Program-made: the position numbers and the translations under genes
The notes under the pieces: model-generated
The model's database searches: none
Seen by the model: the letters and a program-made list of their open reading frames with translations, nothing else
Told to the model about the DNA's origin: nothing
In this document: piece by piece, positions 29,053 through 38,217 of the stretch
How positions within the stretch are numbered: the first letter of the stretch is position 1
Layout of the letters: each line of letters opens with the position of its first letter
Assembly: GCA_951394045.1 (NCBI GenBank)
Contig: OX595992.1
Span: forward strand, 682,001-746,000
Source of the DNA: Nitzschia sp. DOCU1
Lineage: Eukaryota > Bacillariophyta > Bacillariophyceae > Bacillariales > Bacillariaceae
DNA: 64,000 bases
Direction: 5' to 3'

Positions 29053-29060
29053 TGACGTCA
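29053..29060. promoter_or_regulatory. Palindromic CRE-like site TGACGTCA, Crypton copy 2
   Basis: Lies about 235 nt upstream of the recombinase ATG (28818, minus). A further GACGTCAT half-site lies near 28987. The octamer is conserved with copy 1, although the copies differ at many other positions. Confidence 0.4.
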
Positions 29061-29197
29061 CCGAACAGGCAATAAGCTGACTTATTCCGGCCGTCCGACA
29101 TGCTCGATTAATTTTGACGCTCCAATAAGTCAAAATATTGCCCCCCAAATTTAGCCTCGCAGGCAAACGCGGCAAAAAATTTTAGCCCAAAGTTATA

Positions 29198-29203
29198 ATA
29201 ATA
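29198..29203. repeat. ATAATA core, right boundary of the Crypton array
   Basis: Element sequence AAAGTTATA-ATAATA changes to non-element sequence (GCTTTAGCC). Together with the left core it predicts an empty site reading ...CCCCTC-ATAATA-GCTTTAG. Confidence 0.65.
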
Positions 29204-29582
29204 GCTTTAGCCATCGATAAAGCCACTCTAGCACCATGCGAACCGCTTTTGACCTCAATCTTATCTACCTATGTATTCGTCGCGTGTCATGACTGTTGAA
29301 ATTGAAAAGTTGGGTCAAGTTAGTCAGGTGTGTTCATAGTCGACGATCGCGATCGAGCGAAGTTGGTCGAGCTCGCGCTCATTAATTACCCGAGTCGCGT
29401 TCGTGACTGTGACTTTTTACGAGTACACGGCTTTATTCGTGTTGCGGCGGGCACCATGGTGCAAAACTATTTCGCCCGAACAACTATTACCGGTAGCGCA
29501 AAGGTAACCGACATAGTCAGGTTTCAACAGTACTTGCTGCGAGTGCTGCTGTAGGGTTTTGTCTTTCAAGGGGTGTACCGCC
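29204..29582. other. Promoter region of channel copy 3, 379 nt
   Basis: Unique sequence between the Crypton end and the channel start. No gene was recognised. Insertion this close upstream could affect expression of copy 3. Confidence 0.4.
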
Positions 29583-30976
29583 ATGACTTCGAATGAAAAT
29601 AGGCCGATAATGTCCGAGACGGCGGCGCAAATTCCAAACAACCTGTTGGAAAGACCCGAGAAGAAACCTTCCGAGGCAAAACTGGCAGAGGCGATTGAAT
29701 CGAACATGGAGCCTGATATCGCACTGGATGAAGACGCTGCAAACGACAACCCGAAGACGGATCCAACTGAGAATAATGGGGGCGAATGCGTGGATTTTTC
29801 GGAAGGATTTGAGGGTCAAAGAAGTAGCGCACAAGGGATTCTGGACACAATTAATTACCTGCGATACAATTGCGGAATGTTTGTCAATAACAAGAACGTT
29901 CAGCTGACAGTCGTGGTATTGATCGGTATCAATTCAATCATGATGGGCATCGGAACCTACGACTTTGTCAAGCTTGACCCAGAAATGGCTGAAGCCTTTG
30001 ACATCGTTGACATGGTGTTTTTGACTATTTTTACGGTGGAGTTATTTCTCCAATTTGTATACCATGGTTGGAGGTTGTTATTGGACGGGTGGCTTGTCTT
30101 TGATCTTATCATTATCCTGACGAGTTGGACTTTCGACAGTGTGCAGATCATTCGAGCCTTCAGGATTTTCAGGGCCCTGCGGCTGGTGACTCGCATCAAG
30201 ATTATGAAGAACCTAATTATGGGTACGTGTTTATTGGGGGTACGTGTCGGCGGAAAGCAAACTTCTCAATCTCATCCCTTCTTGCTTGCTCCACAGCTCT
30301 CTTCGGCGTGGTGCCCCGTCTATCAGCGATTGGATTGATGCTGGCCCTCGTATTTTATATCTTTGCAGTCATGTTTACGCAGCTCTTCGATACCATGCAC
30401 TACACAGAGCCAACAACGGAGTACAACTATTTCGGCGGAATGGGCTGGACTTTGTTCACTTTGTTCCAGATGATGACACTGGATAACTGGTCGGCGATTT
30501 GTCGCGAAGTCATGTTAGTGTACTCATGGGCATGGCTACCGTTCATTGCTTTTGTCATTATTTCTGGTTTCATTGTGGTAAACTTGATCATTGCTGTTAT
30601 TTGCGATGCCATCTCTTCGCTCCACAAGGATGATAAAGCCAAGCTTCACGGAGAATATGAGGAAGAAGTAGACTCTCAAGGATCGGCTCCAATGGAAATC
30701 CGGGAACAATTGGATTGCTTAGAAGAGCAAATGGAGGAGCTGACGCGGGTCCAAGCCCGCACCTTCCATACACTTCAGTATTTGACAAGACAAATGCAGA
30801 TGCACAAACTGAAGAAGGAGCTTGCCAATAAGAGCTCCATTGCTGACGCTGCTCGCAATCTGAAAAAGGTTCAACGAGAACTGAGTCAAACTCCAGCCGC
30901 CCTGAAGCAAGCGGCTATGGCTGCTGCGCAGGAACTCGAAGACGACGACGATGACGAGAGTGGAGGTATTAACTAG
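29583..30976 (+). CDS. Single-domain voltage-gated cation channel, EukCatA-like (copy 3)
   Basis: Exon 29583-30222 and exon 30297-30976 are joined by a 74-nt intron (ATGG|GTACGT, CCACAG|CT) in S5. The phase match restores NLIMALFGVVPRL, parallel to the other copies, and gives 439 residues. S1 lies at 105-128, S2-S3 at 140-182, and S4 has Arg repeats (IRAFRIFRALRLVTR, about 190-204). The pore is FTLFQMMTLDNWSA (filter 274-280) and S6 follows WAWLPF. The post-S6 coiled coil is shorter than in copy 2 and ends in an acidic tail (EDDDDDESGG). The N-terminus is acidic. The in-frame TTG at 29559 is not used; the ATG at 29583 is. Copies 2 and 3 are most alike (FRIFRA in S4, MMTL pore). Confidence 0.9.
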
Positions 30977-31015
30977 TGTAACAGTACCGTAAAAAATCGG
31001 CTAGCATTTGCAATC

Positions 31016-32101
31016 CTAGGTTCCTGGCGTGACAGATATGTACAAGAAGTTGTCTGGATGACAAAGACTCCGCCACAAGTCTACGATCGGCGAGGTCAAT
31101 GCAGTTTTCAGACCAGCGACTCTCCACGCCGTGGTTGCTACTTTTGGCGCAATCTTCTTTTCGTCCTCGTCACCTTTGGACTCGAAGTGTTGTGGAAGCC
31201 AGAGCAGGAGCAGTTGGCCCAAAGTCGTCGTAGTGTCATCGCATCGCTTCTGTATCAAGGGCTTGGATGGTCCCACTACTAATCGAATGGGAATTAGGGA
31301 GAGATTCCCCTTCATAGGATCCACTTGAATATCTTCCTGAATGGGTTTGTAGACCGCATATTTGGATGTCACTATGGAATCCCAAATCCGCTGGTGTGTC
31401 TGTTTCGTCATATTCAGTGCGACTTTGTTTTGACCATGTTGCAACACCAGCGCTTGTTTTAGAGAATTCTTGAAGGTACGCTCCACGGTAGTCAGAACAC
31501 CACTGGTGGCAACATCCAAATCCAGCAACTGAGAGGACGGGTAGTTTGTGAAATGGACTCGAATCTTCCAGGGTAGCACGCCGTCTCGAGATGTCATAGA
31601 GAAATAACTATCGTACAGGACACCGGCAAAAAGCTGCCACTGCAAAGGAAGCTGTGTCTCTTCGTCTTCAAACCAGCAGAGTGGATAGATCACGGCCTTT
31701 TGTTTGTTCGTTGCCGTCATGGACTTGGTCGTCTTCTCAGCACCTTCTTGGCCCAAAGAAGAAGAACCAATTCGATCATCTACTTCGTCGTCTTCGGGAG
31801 AGGAATCCCCCATGGTCTCAGGCTCTTCGACCACTCGACCTCCGAAGGAAAAAGTTGGAGGTGCATATTTGTGAAGTCTTAAAACTGGTTCTTGTAGCCC
31901 AATATGAAGAAAAGTATGTCGTGACAGCAGGACGTGGATTGGTGCGGGAATGGTGGGGCTCGATAAGGACGTTGGGGCCAAGCTCAATACCACAGGGATG
32001 GAGCCAGACCAGTTTGCTGCTCGCAATTGATCCAAGGTCATGTCGGTCGATGTCGGTGTTGTTGGTGGTGGTGGGGCTTTTGATGAATGGAACAACTTCA
32101 T
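31016..32101 (-). CDS. ATG5: Autophagy protein 5 (ATG5)
   Basis: The 361-residue product acts in autophagy as the ATG12-conjugated subunit of the E3-like complex that lipidates ATG8. Family landmarks are in order: WSGSIPVVLSL (WEG.IP block), HVLLSRHTFLHIGL, CWFEDEE, LPLQWQLFAGVLYD, LPWKIRVHFTNYP, and SLKQALVLQHG. The Lys in SLKQA aligns with the ATG12 acceptor (MKEADALKH in animals). TLGQLLLLWLP and HPDNFLYISV close the C-terminus. The frame continues upstream to a TTG at 32212, but the first ATG is 32101. A second candidate start is MTLDQLRAANW. The gene is a single exon with an acidic insertion in the first third, and lies just 39 nt from channel copy 3 (convergent). Confidence 0.92.
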   Translation of the reverse strand: MKLFHSSKAPPPPTTPTSTDMTLDQLRAANWSGSIPVVLSLAPTSLSSPTIPAPIHVLLSRHTFLHIGLQEPVLRLHKYAPPTFSFGGRVVEEPETMGDSSPEDDEVDDRIGSSSLGQEGAEKTTKSMTATNKQKAVIYPLCWFEDEETQLPLQWQLFAGVLYDSYFSMTSRDGVLPWKIRVHFTNYPSSQLLDLDVATSGVLTTVERTFKNSLKQALVLQHGQNKVALNMTKQTHQRIWDSIVTSKYAVYKPIQEDIQVDPMKGNLSLIPIRLVVGPSKPLIQKRCDDTTTTLGQLLLLWLPQHFESKGDEDEKKIAPKVATTAWRVAGLKTALTSPIVDLWRSLCHPDNFLYISVTPGT

Positions 32102-32658
32102 CGTTGCGTCGTTGGGGCCGCTGTCATTGTAGAATGGGTTTATGGCTGTGTTTTGCTTCAAATCTGCACGACTATCTGATTGCACGCTTATCAATGATTC
32201 GAAGTAGTCCAATAATTTGATTAGATTGACACGAAGGCCGGTCTACTAGCGCCGGGCGGCTTCCCGGCACGATGACGGCCATTGTTCACAAGACGCAAGT
32301 CATCGACGCGGAAATTCGCATTTCGGACCGCCGATGAGTTCGTTTCGAAGTATCAATGCTGAGTTGGCGTGAGAATTGCTTGGTCCCACTACAACAGATG
32401 TTCTCACCCGTCCCCAAACATGCAAGAATACCCAATCAAAAGTGCCAACACAAGAAAAGAGAACGGGAAGCCAAACCCAGTTCTCATGCGACCCACGCCA
32501 CGCACCATTGTACTCCTCGATGGCAACCCGAACTGCCGAAGGATCTTCATCCGGTATGGATACGAAGAGGACGCAGTTGTTCTAGTTCTCGTCACAAAAC
32601 GTTGAAACCGACGACGACTATTACACCACCCGACTTCAACAGCCAATCCACTGACAAG
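32102..32658. other. Shared promoter region of ATG5 (minus) and the flavoenzyme gene (plus)
   Basis: Divergent starts at 32101 and 32659. The flavoenzyme frame is open back to an ATG at 32356, but that extension is polar, has no domain and would bury the signal peptide. Confidence 0.45.
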
Positions 32659-34314
32659 ATGCTATTTCAAAAGTTGGCAGTACTAACCAGCCTCATGGCA
32701 ACAGCCTTGACTCTCTCGGCCTTTTGCGTCGATGCATACACCAATGGTGTACCCGTTCCCCGGGTGATTCAAGGAGGCATGGGAATCCGCATTTCCAAAT
32801 GGGAACTTGCTCGTGAGGTATCCAAACAAGGCCAGCTTGGAGTTGTCTCCGGAACAGGTATGGACACCGTCTTTGTGCGAGAACTTCAAAATGGAGACCC
32901 TGAAGGCAGTATGCGAAGGGCCATGGTCACTTTTCCAGACCAAGGTCTGGTCAACCGCATTCTCGACAAGTATTTCATCGAAGGCGGTAAAGATCCCCAC
33001 AAGCCATACAAGAGCATACCCATGTGGTCTGTCAAACCAACGCAGCATCTGTTAGAAGTTTGTGTCCTCGCCAACTATTGCGAAGTGTGGTTGGCCAAGC
33101 ACAATGACGACGGAACGCCAATTACTGACGGCCTCGTCGGACTCAATCTTCTCACCAAGGTACAACTTCCGACGATTGCGTCTTTGTACGGCGCCATGTT
33201 GGCCGACGTTGACTATGTCCTTATGGGTGCTGGAATTCCCCTGAAGATTCCAGGAATCCTCGACAATCTTGCCGAATGCAAAGATTGTACGCAACAGCTG
33301 GACTTGATTGATCATTCCGAAGACGTCTTTCTCGAATTTTCTCCCAAATCTTTTTGGGAAGCCGCCGGACGACCCGACCTCGCGGTGCCGCACAAGCGCC
33401 CCAACTTTGTCCCCATCGTTTCGTCTGTTGTTTTGGCACAGTCCATGCTCAAGAGAGCGTCCGGAAAAGGTCCAAACAAAGGCATCGACGGATTTGTCGT
33501 CGAGCTGAATCCTGCTGGAGGTCACAATGCGCCCCCACGAGGATTCAGGTACGACGCTGTCACCAAAACGCACACTGCCGATCTCAACGAGCGCGGTGAG
33601 CCAATCTACGGTGAAAAGGACGAAGTCGACCTTGAAAAGTTCGCCAAGGCAACCAAGGGTCTTCCATTCTGGCTTGCTGGCTCCTATGCGGATCCAAAGA
33701 AGGTCAAAGACGTGGTGCAAATTGGCGGAGCCGGTGTGCAAGTGGGCACAGCATTCGCCCTCAGCAAGGAATCCGGAATGGAAGCCAACACCAAGCATAC
33801 GATTTTGAACCAACTTGCCAAGGCTGACATGGGTGTCTTCACAGATCCTCAAGCGTCTCCGACTGGATTTCCGTTCAAGGTTCTCGAGCTAGAAGGTACA
33901 TTGTCAGATCCTGAGGTGTACGAGCATCGCCCCCGCGCTTGCACCTTGGGATATTTACGAGACATGTACAAGAAGCCAGATGGTAGCATCGGCTTCCGTT
34001 GTGCTGCTGAGCCCGTCGAAGACTTTGTCAAGAAAGGTGGCGAGGTTGAAGCAACGGTCGGCCGAAAGTGTCTCTGCAATGCCTTGTGCGCCAACGTTGG
34101 CTGCCCTCAAGTGCAGACAAGGCATGACTATCAGGAAGATATGCTCATCACCATTGGTGACGACGTCAACAGCTGCAAGCGTTACCTGAAGCAAAATGAA
34201 GAGGGCGACTGGGAATACTCTGCTCGAGATGTCGTCGACTGGCTCCTCTCTGAATTTGAAGACGAAAAGGCCAACGACAAGAAAGAAATGAAATCCACTG
34301 CATTGTCGCCTTAA
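32659..34314 (+). CDS. Nitronate monooxygenase-like (2-nitropropane dioxygenase family) FMN protein with signal peptide
   Basis: A 551-residue TIM-barrel flavoprotein. It opens with a signal peptide (MLFQKLAVLTSLMATALTLS, cleavage near VDA). The family start VIQGGMGIRIS follows, then GQLGVVSGTG, MGAGIPLKIPG, VELNPAGGHNAPP, WLAGSYADP and GAGVQVGTAFALSKESG, the phosphate-binding region of the NPD family. A Cys-rich C-terminal part (GRKCLCNALCANVGCP) is typical of the longer, bacterial PfaD/NPD-like subgroup. It would oxidise nitronates or a related substrate using FMN. The ATG at 32659 is chosen over 32356 because the signal peptide starts there. SAFC near the cleavage site could suggest plastid delivery, but the motif is imperfect. 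Confidence 0.85.
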   Translation: MLFQKLAVLTSLMATALTLSAFCVDAYTNGVPVPRVIQGGMGIRISKWELAREVSKQGQLGVVSGTGMDTVFVRELQNGDPEGSMRRAMVTFPDQGLVNRILDKYFIEGGKDPHKPYKSIPMWSVKPTQHLLEVCVLANYCEVWLAKHNDDGTPITDGLVGLNLLTKVQLPTIASLYGAMLADVDYVLMGAGIPLKIPGILDNLAECKDCTQQLDLIDHSEDVFLEFSPKSFWEAAGRPDLAVPHKRPNFVPIVSSVVLAQSMLKRASGKGPNKGIDGFVVELNPAGGHNAPPRGFRYDAVTKTHTADLNERGEPIYGEKDEVDLEKFAKATKGLPFWLAGSYADPKKVKDVVQIGGAGVQVGTAFALSKESGMEANTKHTILNQLAKADMGVFTDPQASPTGFPFKVLELEGTLSDPEVYEHRPRACTLGYLRDMYKKPDGSIGFRCAAEPVEDFVKKGGEVEATVGRKCLCNALCANVGCPQVQTRHDYQEDMLITIGDDVNSCKRYLKQNEEGDWEYSARDVVDWLLSEFEDEKANDKKEMKSTALSP

Positions 34315-34419
34315 TCAAACGACTTTGGCCGATAACCTACACATTACACAATCGATCGAGAATTATTGAGATTATCGACGACAAAAAGCTTACACCCCGA
34401 GCCATGCAGCAGGGCTCCA

Positions 34420-34879
34420 CTACCGTAGATAAAACGCCTCAATAGAAGTTTTCAAATCATATCCGTTGGATTCCAGCATTGCCACGCAGATATCTTCCTT
34501 TGCGCCAGTGACACTTTTCATCTTTGTCAGCGTGGCTCGCTGTAATTCTTCTCGACTCGTCGCCTTCATGAGCATTTGATCATGTTCCCGTTCTTCCAAT
34601 TTCTTTACAACGTTTCGTTCTAACTCACACATGGCAAGCAATGAGCAACACTTAGCCAGTCAGTCATCCAATCTAATAGATCAGCAAAGCAACGCAGTAG
34701 TGCTTTTAGCAGCACATACCTAATGAGAAGTCGTAAACTTCGTCGCGGGGAGAAAGATTGGCCGCTTCCACACAGGCAGAAGGCAATCTCACTGGCGCCC
34801 GGGAGGAAGCGGCGGCGCCTTGTAATGTAACGCGGCACGATACCAAATTTGGATAGTGCAAGTCCGAGTCGTCCCCCAT
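34420..34879 (-). CDS. Small UBA-like domain protein, two exons
   Basis: Exon 34879-34720 starts at ATG (MGDDSDLHYPNLVSC) and ends at a GTATGT donor. Exon 34619-34420 starts after GAGTTAG. Phase 1 matches exactly and gives 119 residues. The middle is a charged helix (ERNVVKKLEEREHDQMLM). The C-terminus is UBA-like (GAKEDICVAMLESNGYDLKTSIEAFYLR, about 92-119), where a three-helix ubiquitin-like or ribosome-associated contact is typical. Exon 1 was found by reading the frame across a track-less region; the frame joins only if the acceptor is the TTAG shown. The protein's partner is unknown. Confidence 0.65.
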
Positions 34880-35526
34880 ATTATTTATGCAGTGTTTGTA
34901 GGTTCAAAGGGGGATCAATGGAGCAAAAGATGGATGTGGTTTGTCTTGTTGTCAAGAGTACCTACTTGTGTAATAGGCGATTGGAGGAAGGAGAGAAACT
35001 CATCGTCGCATCTTATCTCGTCGTCGTTCTTTTGCGAGGGCGTTTCCGAGAGGGAAAGCAAGTCGTGGGCCCCAAGAAACTCCCACGTTAAATTGGTGTA
35101 GATTTTGTACCACGGATAAGCATGTCACTTCCACTATGGATTGGCTGATTCTTGTCTCAGGTATTTACCGCCATAACGATTGTCCGAGCCTTCCGCGCCG
35201 TCCAGCTCGGCGGCAAGCAGCCAGCCAGCCATCGCGGATCGCAAAAATCAACATATAGGCATCGCGATGCGCGTGGTTACGAGAGGCGTCAAAGAAGAAC
35301 GGCGCCTTTGCCTCATTGATGTCACTAGCATAACCTCCTTCCCGTGTGCAGTGTTGGGATCTCGCTTTGACCCCCGCTTGCTGTTGCCTTTTGCTCTTCC
35401 GACTGCAGTCGAGTCTTCATCGAACCCGCGAGATCCTCAAAGATCAGCCACTACAAAGCGAAGGCCGTATGAGCCGAGGTCCTGCCACAAACTCGAGTTT
35501 TACACATCGTAGGATTGCACGGAACC
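34880..35526. other. Intergenic between divergent genes, 647 nt
   Basis: No supported gene. Frames at 34849-35101 and 35180-35512 lack domains or clean starts. Confidence 0.45.
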
Positions 35527-38043
35527 ATGGCTGGACAGTTTCCGTTTGGGCAGGTTCCATGGACGGGCCACCGAAACTTTGACGCTCGAGGGCTGGAAGA
35601 AGCTCAGAGTCGATTGCAGGGGTACTGCAACCATCTTTATCCGCCTCAGGCTCAAATCTCAAATCTTTCCAATCAGCACCTACGCCGCCCCCTGTTGGAA
35701 GTCGTAGCCGCCCTTCCTGAAACCAAACGGCGGGATATGACTTATGTGGTTTGTCATTTACAAAGGAACTCTTTATTTGAACCCTGGGGTATTGCTTTCA
35801 GCATGTTTGACGATCGAATCGTTCTGGGAAACATCAAAGAAAGCTCAAGACACATTATCCAATGGTGCCACTGTATCCATGCTTGCGATAATAAGAATGT
35901 GTTGGACTCTCGTGTGGTCTTTGGGCCCATGATGGCACCAACAGGAGCCACGCGGGGCCTCTATCCACAAGTCATGCAACATCATGCAAGTGCCTTGGCA
36001 ACGCCAAATACCATTCACCAGCAGCTCTGGTCGGGCGATCTTATTCTGAGCATTGATGGATTCGACAGTGGCTACTTCCAGAATCTAACGGGCTTTACGA
36101 ACTATATTCGGACAGTACAACAATGTACCTTGGTGGTCTTGCGTCATTCCGAAGCTACTGCAGTAGCCATGGCGCAATGGGATCCAAAGATTTACGGCGG
36201 CCTTCCACCCCCACCGGACACGGCATATCGAGCAGCGTTTGCGGCCGAGACGGCATGGAAACAGATTTTGTCTACTTCCATCGGACATCCCCCGATTGCG
36301 GTCCGTAATTTCCAAAGTAGAGACGCTTTGTCGCATGTGGTGAGGCAGGTAACACCCGACAGGCCTGTTGGCGAGACACCACAGCAGAGCGAAACGCCGG
36401 TGACTGGCCCCCCTCGCTCGCTGTTGTTTGCACCTCTGGCTACTACCACTGGCGGAAATGCTTTGGATCTATTGTCACAAGTCGCAGCTTCCAGTGTTGC
36501 TTCCATTACCTCCTTTCAAGCAGCTCGTCACGCGTCCACTGCTTTTCTCGAGGCGCCCGCATCGAAAACAAAAGTCTCCACCAATATGAAAACGCCAAAG
36601 AAACAACCACCGAAACCAAAAGATCTACATGTCCCTTCGGATTGGCGTAATCCCTTGTTCAAGGACAGCACCGGCGCAAACATTCCCTACGATGACAATT
36701 GGGAATTCTCACCAGAAGATGGGACCCGTGCGAAACTCTTCCTCCCAGTCATAGACGATTTCCAATTTTGGCTAAGCGAACGCAAGCAAAGATGGAAGCG
36801 CAAGTACAAGGTCTACAAGCACGCCTCCGAACAACGTGAGGAAGATGCGTTGGAGGTGGATTCTGTCTCTGTCTCGCATGACTTTTGGACATTACAGGGT
36901 TTTGACTCGTTCGAGGAGTGGGTAACTACCCGGGTTGCGCAGTGGAAAATGTCGTATGCTTGGAACAAGAAGAAACGACAGCGAATTCAGAAAGCATGCG
37001 AAGCTGTCGTTCATGTATCTCAGAATCCGCCCGAGTTTCACCGGTGGCTACGTATTCGACGCAATCAATGGCGTCTTTTGCGTCGAAAACGCCAAAGACA
37101 ACGATGCGAACAAGACGCGTCACACGGTGACACCAACGAAATAGTACCGTCATGCCAGCGAGGTCGAAGCGATGCAAAAGACCCTGTAAAGGAGGAGAAG
37201 GACAACGGCGAATCGATTGCAAAGAAGCGAAAGATTCTGCCTTCTCCTGGCTTTACAGATATTGCCGCCATTGATGTGATTCTTGAGCAGGAGGATCAGG
37301 AGCTCAAGCGGCGTAGGATGGAAAGAAGGGAACTTGTGGACATCTCTTTTATCTTTGATGCATCGCTTGGGGCTCCGGATGATGTCGTTGTGCATTGTTT
37401 CTCGTTTCTGGAACCCCGGGAGTACAGAAAGCTACTTTGTATTTCAAAGGCATATGCAACTTTGTTGAAGTCACGGCAGGAAGTGTGGCGACAACTCTGT
37501 CCCTCACACTGGATTCTACCAAGGAGACCAAGAAAGCCGTGGCACGAGCTCTTCTTTCATAAACTTCGCGAGGAACAGCGCAACAGTCAAAAGTTGTGGG
37601 ATGATCTATTGGTGAAGTGTTCGAATGTCGTTGTGAAAGGCGATCATTTACAAAAGATTGAAAAGCTTGTGACACAGGGCGAGAAAGACTTTGGCTTCAA
37701 AGTGAATTACGTCAGTGGTGTGGTTTGTGAACGAAATTCGATATTGAACCTGGCCGTGATTCATCAGCGTCACAAAGTTGTTCGATGGCTCGTTGACCAA
37801 AAGTCTGCCGATATCGAGAGCGGAGACAGAGGGCATTTCACTGCTCTGCTGAATGCGGCGTGGGCAGGCGATCGGCAGCTCGTACGATTCTTGATGCAAC
37901 GGGGCGCTGATAGGAAGAAGATTGGATACGGTCATTACTCCCAGGCTTTGGCGCACCCCGACTTCCAGGGTCTCACAGCCGAAGGTTGGGCGAGAAAGAG
38001 AGGGCACGATGACATCGCTGAACTTATTCGCTTGGGTCTTTGA
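35527..38043 (+). CDS. PDZ, F-box and ankyrin-repeat protein
   Basis: An 838-residue single-exon protein. A PDZ-like domain lies near residues 85-210: LFEPWGIAFSMF (the carboxylate-binding loop), SGDLILSIDGFD and FTNYIRTVQ...LVVLRH. The middle has Ala/Ser linkers and two repeated Trp-rich segments (FQFWLSERKQRWKRKYK and FEEWVTTRVAQWKMSYA, then FHRWLRIRRNQWRLLRRK). These look like a short family repeat. Near 615-660 is an F-box (DVVVHCFSFLEPREYRKLLCIS), suggesting an SCF ubiquitin ligase adaptor. C-terminal ankyrin repeats follow (SILNLAVIHQRHKVVRWLVD, GHFTALLNAAWAGDRQLVRFL, LTAEGWARKRGHDDIAELI). The ATG at 35527 is preferred over the TTG at 35515. PDZ plus F-box in one protein is uncommon. 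Confidence 0.78.
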   Translation: MAGQFPFGQVPWTGHRNFDARGLEEAQSRLQGYCNHLYPPQAQISNLSNQHLRRPLLEVVAALPETKRRDMTYVVCHLQRNSLFEPWGIAFSMFDDRIVLGNIKESSRHIIQWCHCIHACDNKNVLDSRVVFGPMMAPTGATRGLYPQVMQHHASALATPNTIHQQLWSGDLILSIDGFDSGYFQNLTGFTNYIRTVQQCTLVVLRHSEATAVAMAQWDPKIYGGLPPPPDTAYRAAFAAETAWKQILSTSIGHPPIAVRNFQSRDALSHVVRQVTPDRPVGETPQQSETPVTGPPRSLLFAPLATTTGGNALDLLSQVAASSVASITSFQAARHASTAFLEAPASKTKVSTNMKTPKKQPPKPKDLHVPSDWRNPLFKDSTGANIPYDDNWEFSPEDGTRAKLFLPVIDDFQFWLSERKQRWKRKYKVYKHASEQREEDALEVDSVSVSHDFWTLQGFDSFEEWVTTRVAQWKMSYAWNKKKRQRIQKACEAVVHVSQNPPEFHRWLRIRRNQWRLLRRKRQRQRCEQDASHGDTNEIVPSCQRGRSDAKDPVKEEKDNGESIAKKRKILPSPGFTDIAAIDVILEQEDQELKRRRMERRELVDISFIFDASLGAPDDVVVHCFSFLEPREYRKLLCISKAYATLLKSRQEVWRQLCPSHWILPRRPRKPWHELFFHKLREEQRNSQKLWDDLLVKCSNVVVKGDHLQKIEKLVTQGEKDFGFKVNYVSGVVCERNSILNLAVIHQRHKVVRWLVDQKSADIESGDRGHFTALLNAAWAGDRQLVRFLMQRGADRKKIGYGHYSQALAHPDFQGLTAEGWARKRGHDDIAELIRLGL

Positions 38044-38217
38044 ACACCACGACCGTGTCGTTGTTTCCAGCTGTGTTCATAGTGCTACTCGCCCATCTAC
38101 CACTATCTTTGAGTTTGGGCTGTCTACACTTATATATCCTAGCTAGCAGATTGTTGACGTCCATATAAACATGCGTATTTTACATAATGCGTTAGCAGGG
38201 AAATTCCGGAACGGTCT

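Larger units (their letters stand above)
25595..29203 (-). mobile_element. Full-length Crypton element, tyrosine-recombinase DNA transposon (copy 2)
   Basis: A 3.6-kb element coding on the minus strand, bounded by ATAATA cores at 25589-25594 and 29198-29203. It has no classical terminal inverted repeats. Related subterminal motifs in opposite orientation occur at each end: GGGCTAAATTTTCGCG at 25622 and a GCGG...TTTTAGCCC stretch ending at 29188. It encodes one spliced recombinase gene (26285-28818). The element sits between channel copies 2 and 3 and is in direct tandem with copy 1. Cryptons insert by recombination of a circular intermediate, which fits the shared core. Confidence 0.82.

Noticed and set aside
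32102..32212. Upstream 37 codons of ATG5
   Set aside because: The frame starts with TTG and has no ATG; family similarity begins after the ATG at 32101.
32356..32658. Extension of the nitronate monooxygenase-like gene from the ATG at 32356
   Set aside because: The added 101 residues have no family match and would hide a good signal peptide that begins at 32659.
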